Shown: piece by piece, positions 59,487-64,000 of the stretch
Numbering within the stretch: the stretch's first letter is position 1
How the letters are laid out: each line of letters begins with the position of its first letter
DNA from: Caenorhabditis remanei
Lineage: Eukaryota > Nematoda > Chromadorea > Rhabditida > Rhabditidae
Length of the DNA: 64,000 nt
Direction: 5' to 3'
Assembly (NCBI RefSeq): GCF_010183535.1
Contig: NC_071329.1
Location: 12,462,001-12,526,000, forward strand
The notes under the pieces: generated by a model
Seen by the model: only the letters and a program-made list of their open reading frames with translations
Told to the model about the DNA's origin: nothing
The model's database searches: none
Translations under genes and position numbers: made by a program

Positions 59487-60269
59487 ATGTACGATGTAGT
59501 GAGCGATGAAGTGTGGGATTTCTTTTGCAAACGGTTACCACGAAACGAGGAGGAAATACGGGAGCGGAAAGAAAAGTGTTCTGAAATCGAATGGCTTACT
59601 CAGGTTCTGCTCTTTTCTCAAATTCATGCAAATAATTTTAGTATTTTGTAGACGGAAGAACTGAAATCTAGGCTGGTTCGATCAACGGTCTCAAAATATG
59701 ATGAAAGTTTCGTAATGATCCGAATCCCACTAATGACTCAAATTTTCGAATTAAAAATCCGCAAATCCGAGTGTTTTCCTGAAGAACCACCTGAGTTCAG
59801 TGGCGAGTTCATCGACGGATTCCACAATCTTGAATGGACGGCAGAATCGACTTTATACGAGCTATCGGAAAAGATCACTGATTACTGTATCACTGTGGAC
59901 GTTGCCATTTTGGAAATTAAAGAAGCAGATTCGGATGGATTTCACATTGTTGAGCTGGATATGGATGACGAAGAAAGCGGACATTTGAGGGTTGTGTTAA
60001 AAGCGACGAAGTACAAAGAACAGCTAACACTATCACTGGATGTCGAAGATTTCCGTAGTTTTCCGCGTGTTCTACGTTGCTCGAACCCATCTAGAACTGC
60101 GAGTTTCGATTGTGAGAAATGGATAAGCGACGATAAACTGGGAACAAATTTGCGACGACTATATGGAGAATTAGAGCTGAACTCCACTTCCGATGATCCC
60201 ATTACGAAAGAAATCGCGTCAGCGAATGATTCATTTGAAGAAGTTGATGAAATAATGGATTTTATCTGA
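59487..60269 (+). CDS. RWD-fold protein resembling the FANCL central region
   Basis: Exon 1 (ATG 59487, MYDVVSDEVWDFFCKRLPR) joins at tttgtag to the exon ending at TGA 60267-60269, about 245 residues. An aattgcag acceptor just before the ATG fits SL2 trans-splicing. The central part (ECFPEEPPEFSGEF, then a Trp-Thr-x-x-Ser-Thr-Leu motif, an EIKEADSDG loop, then LRVVLKA, LTLSLDVEDFRSFPRVLRC) follows the layout of the FANCL URD or a double-RWD protein. There is no C-terminal RING/PHD finger. Alternatives are CENP-O/P-type RWD proteins. I cannot name an orthologue. Confidence 0.5.
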
Positions 60270-60398
60270 GTATAAATAAAACTTATTCTTATTTTAATCT
60301 TTCAGTTCTATTTTCGTTAAATGCAGTTCGTAACTGTTAATTATTTGCCTGTGAAGTACTTGATTCTCCAAAATACTATATTCTTATTTTCAGTCAAA

Positions 60399-60832
60399 AT
60401 GTCATATACTATCGGTCCGGCTCAAAAACTCGATGCAGAGAAAAAAGAAGTTCATTCGATTCCATGCAGTGTTCAGTATACCGGTCCAGCAGAAGTATCT
60501 TCAAATTTCATTCGAGAACAAATTGATGGAGAGTCGGCGGAACGAGGTATGTTCCGTGGTCGTGGAATGGAAGGAGCCGAGTGGAAAGCTCCCGAAGGGT
60601 ATGAAATTCACGTTCTGAAAGAGAGAAAGGGTTTGTCTCAATACATATGTTTTCCATTTCACAAAGAATATTTTCAGGGCCGAAAGGAGTGATGTTGGAT
60701 ATTGAATCTCGTCCAGATGCGATCAGAGTATGGCAATGGGATCGTACTTGTGGCGAAGACAATGCTGATCGGACAACCATTGCTCGAGCTTCTGCATATC
60801 TTCGAATCGCCCAATCACTTGCTGATGACTAA
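60399..60832 (+). CDS. Ribonuclease H2 subunit C-like protein
   Basis: RNase H2 removes ribonucleotides and R-loops; subunit C (AYP1) with B scaffolds the catalytic subunit. Exons 60399-60630 and 60678-60832 give 128 residues. The pattern HSIPCSVQYTGPAEVSSNF, then MFRGRGMEGAEWKAPEGYE, then the end region fits RNASEH2C (small beta-barrel, RGR-G motif). A TTTTCAG acceptor lies five bases before the ATG, and the gene is 130 bp after its upstream neighbour, both typical of a downstream operon gene. The family call rests on motif pattern. Confidence 0.7.
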
Positions 60833-61043
60833 TTTTCTTTGGAATACTCACATTATTATCTATGAACTCATCACTTCTAAACTTACCTATTTGATCTCTC
60901 ATACTTTCCTGAAAAAACACTTATGTCTTGCCTTTACTTTTCTTTGCTTATCAATTGGAACTGGTTTGATAGCCATTTATACCTTTGATCGTCAGTACTT
61001 ATTACGTGTCTTATTCTCTTATTGTGTATAATTTGTTTTCAGA

Positions 61044-62205
61044 ATGGGTCGAGTTTTCAAAAAGAAAGTAGGAGCTAAACGAGAAGCTGAGGAAGAGAAA
61101 AAAGAAGAGTTGGTGGTCAAAAAGAAAGCGAAGAAAGAGGAAGAACCCGAGCCGGAGCCTGAATCAGATCCGGAACAAGAGGAAGACGAGGATGAAGATC
61201 TGAGTGATGAAGAAGCCGACGATGTTGACGATGAAGACGACGAGGAGGAAGAACACCAACTCATGGATTTTGATTTTGAAGCTTACCCGCCTTCGGACGA
61301 TGATAGGGATGGTATTGTCAACATGCTCACTCAAACATTCCTGAGGGCGGATATTGACTTGAAATCAATGGCCGAAGGAATTATCGCTAAAGCTCCACAT
61401 GGCATTGTTCTTACGGTAATATAATCATAAAAGTGAACTGAGTAGAATATAAGAAACGCTTACAGCAAGCCTATGACAACGACGAAACGGAAGAGGACTT
61501 CATGGCTTACGGGTTGTGTACGACGGTGGCTCTTAATGAGAATAAAGACAATGTTCCGAAGTTCATCAAGGATATTTTTGTGTATCTTCTGAATCGGGCG
61601 AAAAAAGGAGCTCCAACTGAGATTTACAAGAAAATCGAAGAGATTCAGGAAGCTGGAAATGGTCAAGCTGCTCTTTTTGTCAATGAGAGACTTCTCAATT
61701 TTCCAACTCTTGTTGTTCCTCAAATTTTCGATAGCATCCGAACTGATTTGACCGGCTTCGACACGAAGTATAAAACCATTATTTATATTCAAAAGTTGCG
61801 AATCGCAGAAGGCGATGGAAGTTCAGGAGCCAACGATAAAGCAGGAAACAGCTCGAGTGGTGCACCACCAAAGAAGAAGGGAAAGATGGGAAAGGCGGAA
61901 AAGAAGCGTGCAGCTGCAGCAGCTCTTGCTAATTCTGAAATCGAGTTCGATAATCCGGAAGATCGAGTTCTTTTCGAGGTATGAATTTCTCCGATCGATC
62001 AGTTTTTAACAATTCATTTCAGCTAAAAGAAGGAAAAGAAGTTCACTTCGATTATCCAGTCCATATGGATGTGGAACCAGGAAGCAAGTTTCATACTGTC
62101 GAGAAAGACGGAAAGAAATACAATCCGTTCCGTCGACTAGTAATTATGGATGACAAACGTTTTGATGCATTTTTGAAGAAAGGATCAGAGGGAGTGATTG
62201 TTTGA
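61044..62205 (+). CDS. BCCIP homologue
   Basis: BCCIP proteins (BCP1 in yeast) bind BRCA2 and p21 in animals and act as a nuclear chaperone in 60S assembly. Exons 61044-61415, 61466-61978 and 62023-62205 give about 355 residues. The first 75 residues are a Lys/Glu-rich and then acidic tract ([20 protein letters not shown]). The conserved core follows: [55 protein letters not shown] and [11 protein letters not shown] near the end. A TTTTCAG acceptor precedes the ATG by two bases. Operon member. Confidence 0.93.
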
Positions 62206-62472
62206 GAAAATTCACTCAATTACTATCTCTTTTTCGATATTTATTGAGATTGTAATCTTCCGTCTATTCAATTCTTTTGAAAGAATATTTTGTTTCTGTT
62301 GTTGTTGTTGTTATTTAAAGTTTCCTCTATTCTTATCTTTTCAATTTTTGAAGAAAAAAATCGTTGTTTTCTTTTGCAAACATTTAGTTCCTTTCTAGTC
62401 AGTTTTCTTCTGACCTTGTATTTGACAGTCATTCTGAATCCGAGAATAGTTCAATATTTCTGTTTGATTCAG

Positions 62473-63258
62473 ATGAGAGTAATAAAAACTTGCACCCAGG
62501 ACGATTTAATGGCCGAACTTTTCGGTCCAATCCAAGAAGCTTCTCGGAAGCATTATGTCCTTGGTAAGTTGAAAAGTGAATCTTATGAAAATACTGTTAT
62601 TTTTCAGACCTCGATCCTCGAACTAGATGGTGTGAACTCTCAGAACTTCGTCTCACTTCTCTTCTCATTGATTACAAACCAGTCGGAATTAATCGTGAAT
62701 TTAATATGATTGCAATTGTCGATCGCATGAACAGAATATATGACGATGAGCCACGTCAATCTGAAGTATTTCTTGATGGTAAGTCAATACTCAAAAGTGA
62801 CAAAGAATAGGATAAACTTTCCAGACAACCTGAAGGGTCAGTTCAACAATCAATTGACTAATCTGGCTACAGGGCAAGATGTGACTCGTGTCACTTTCCC
62901 ACCGAAATACACTGTTCGGCCATCCATGGATATGACTAGAGCCAAGCTCGACACGTGGTACGGAATGGCTTGCTGTGAAGAGAACGAGTCCGTTCCAGTA
63001 GAGTTCCATGATCTTGCTGATTTCGAACTGCCGGAAGAATTGAGGATGGCCGTTAGAGAAGTACGTTTCCTAACATAAAAACAGAGTATCACCTCATATA
63101 GTTTCCAGAGAGAAGAGCAAGAGAAGAAAGAGCGCCAGAACAGCGAGCAGCCAGTGAAGAACGGAAGAGAGAAGAGACAGAAGAAGGAGAAGGATCCGAT
63201 ATCGAATACTCCTTCGAGCGTCAGGAAGAGGAAAGTGACGACGACACCAGATGAATGA
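62473..63258 (+). CDS. MRGBP/Eaf7-type NuA4 subunit
   Basis: Eaf7/MRGBP joins MRG15 in the NuA4 acetyltransferase complex. Four exons (62473-62562 region, 62608-62779, 62826-63060, and about 63108-63258) give about 216 residues. The hallmark LTSLLIDYKPVGINREFNMIAI matches the Eaf7 motif (…KPVGVNRHFHMICI), followed by a helix and then FELPEELRMAVRE. The C-terminus is Lys/Arg-rich. The ATG follows a gattcag acceptor directly. It is the last gene of the operon, 267 bp after BCCIP. Confidence 0.85.
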
Positions 63259-63683
63259 ATTCTATGAATTCTCTGTCAATTTAAACGATCTCCCTATCTT
63301 TTTCAGAATTCAAACTGTATTTTAACCGAAAATTATATTATTTCTCTCTATTTATCGATGTATATCAATTCACTGAAACGAATTAACTTATTTTTATTGG
63401 AAAATAAATTGCTAATGGATTAACAACAATGAAACCTAATCTGATCATTTTTCAAATTTCTGTAAGCCATCATTAAAGTATAGCGATAGTTTTTTTCCGG
63501 TTCTTTAGAAGAGTCAAAATGAAAAAAAATTACCCAGTTTTGTTTTTAAAATGGTTGAGACTTGAGAGTCTGCTCAAAACCTTGTTTGGACGCTCAAAAT
63601 TACTGTTGGGTATCCAGAACAGTTCCGCCAAAGAGCTTCCCTATAAAAGATTCGAGTGAGCATGTTGACACTTTGGGAGTTTT
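63259..63683. other. 3' flank of the operon
   Basis: AT-rich sequence with AATAAA-like motifs at 63404-63409 (AAATAAATT), suitable for 3'-end formation. No gene is seen. Confidence 0.45.
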
Positions 63684-64000
63684 CAGTCAACTTTGAGAGT
63701 GTGTCATGGTAATTCTGATTGTCCCATCAAGTAGATTTACAATGAATTATCCTGATTAAAAGTAGAGCTTCATTTTTGTAGTTGACAACTTTTTTGTACG
63801 GACACTCCCTATAGAGTTATTGTCATTTTGAAGCGACAGCTCAAAAATCGCACTATTTTTCACTAAAATTGGTCGATTTGAAAGAGAAATTATTTTAACG
63901 TAACTTGCTAGGGAGTTTTTGTACAAAAAAAGTTGTGAACTACAGAAATGAAGTTCTACTTTTGATCTGTAGGATCCAATAAAAACCCTCTATGTGTGAC
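63684..64000. repeat. Palindromic ACAGTACCGG MITE, copy 5, cut by window edge
   Basis: It carries the internal landmarks of the family (CAACTTTGAGAGTGTGTCATGG, GAGCTTCATTTTTGTAGTTG, TACGGACACTCCCTA and the inverse CTACTTTTGATCTGTAGGATCC). The left end is degraded and the right end lies outside the window. Confidence 0.85.

Noticed and set aside
1..64000. CRISPR arrays, bacterial operators, riboswitches, origins
   Set aside because: The window is nematode nuclear DNA. The tandem arrays seen are minisatellites inside foldback elements, without CRISPR-type spacers.

Overview
This window is nematode nuclear DNA from a Caenorhabditis species that is probably not C. elegans itself. Genes are compact, with short introns ending in TTTTCAG. 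Six same-strand genes are spaced like an SL2 operon. Several proteins match known C. elegans products almost residue for residue (UNC-104, SQV-7), and nematode-specific F-box A/B and DUF3557-type families are present. As I recall them, the C. elegans relatives lie in two chromosome II blocks (around unc-104/sqv-7/znf-598, and around tcer-1/RCL1/BCCIP), so this looks like the equivalent interval with rearrangements and insertions.

Layout: 1-8932 is unc-104 (+, 5' exons missing to the left), whose introns hold tRNA-Ala genes, one of them split by a 1053-bp TA-flanked element. 9621-11273 is an F-box B-like gene. 12128-15876 is a WD40-like/coiled-coil/protein kinase fusion. Copies of the unc-104 3' flank bracket both of these newcomers. 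16250-18846 (-) is sqv-7, with a 1140-bp GGGCC-ended foldback element in one intron. 19344-27009 (-) is a DENND5-type DENN/RUN/PLAT Rab regulator with another tRNA-Ala pair in an intron. 27402-29012 is a C2H2 zinc-finger gene. 29805-33452 is znf-598. 35341-38650 is a nearly complete Harbinger transposon (227-bp TIRs, TGA target duplication, Myb/MADF-like gene plus frameshifted transposase).

39390-52260 is accessory DNA: a small orphan gene, five-copy palindromic MITEs, a foldback element with inverted CGGGTGCC minisatellites around a 57-aa gene, an F-box A gene, a decayed gene, a small membrane-protein gene and a DUF3557-like gene. 52820-56376 (-) is tcer-1 (WW/FF transcription elongation factor). 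56773-63258 (+) is a probable six-gene operon: RCL1, a histone H3-fold-like protein, a FANCL-URD/RWD-like protein, RNase H2 subunit C, BCCIP and MRGBP/Eaf7. Most of these are nuclear genome-maintenance, chromatin or ribosome-biogenesis factors. The window ends inside a fifth copy of the palindromic MITE.

The most notable items are the mobile-looking tRNA-Ala pair cassette found three times inside introns of two genes, the duplicated unc-104 3' flank around lineage-specific genes, the WD40-kinase fusion, the H3-like and FANCL-like operon members, and the structurally well-defined transposons. Exon boundaries were read by eye from splice consensus, frame and homology, so small boundary errors are possible.
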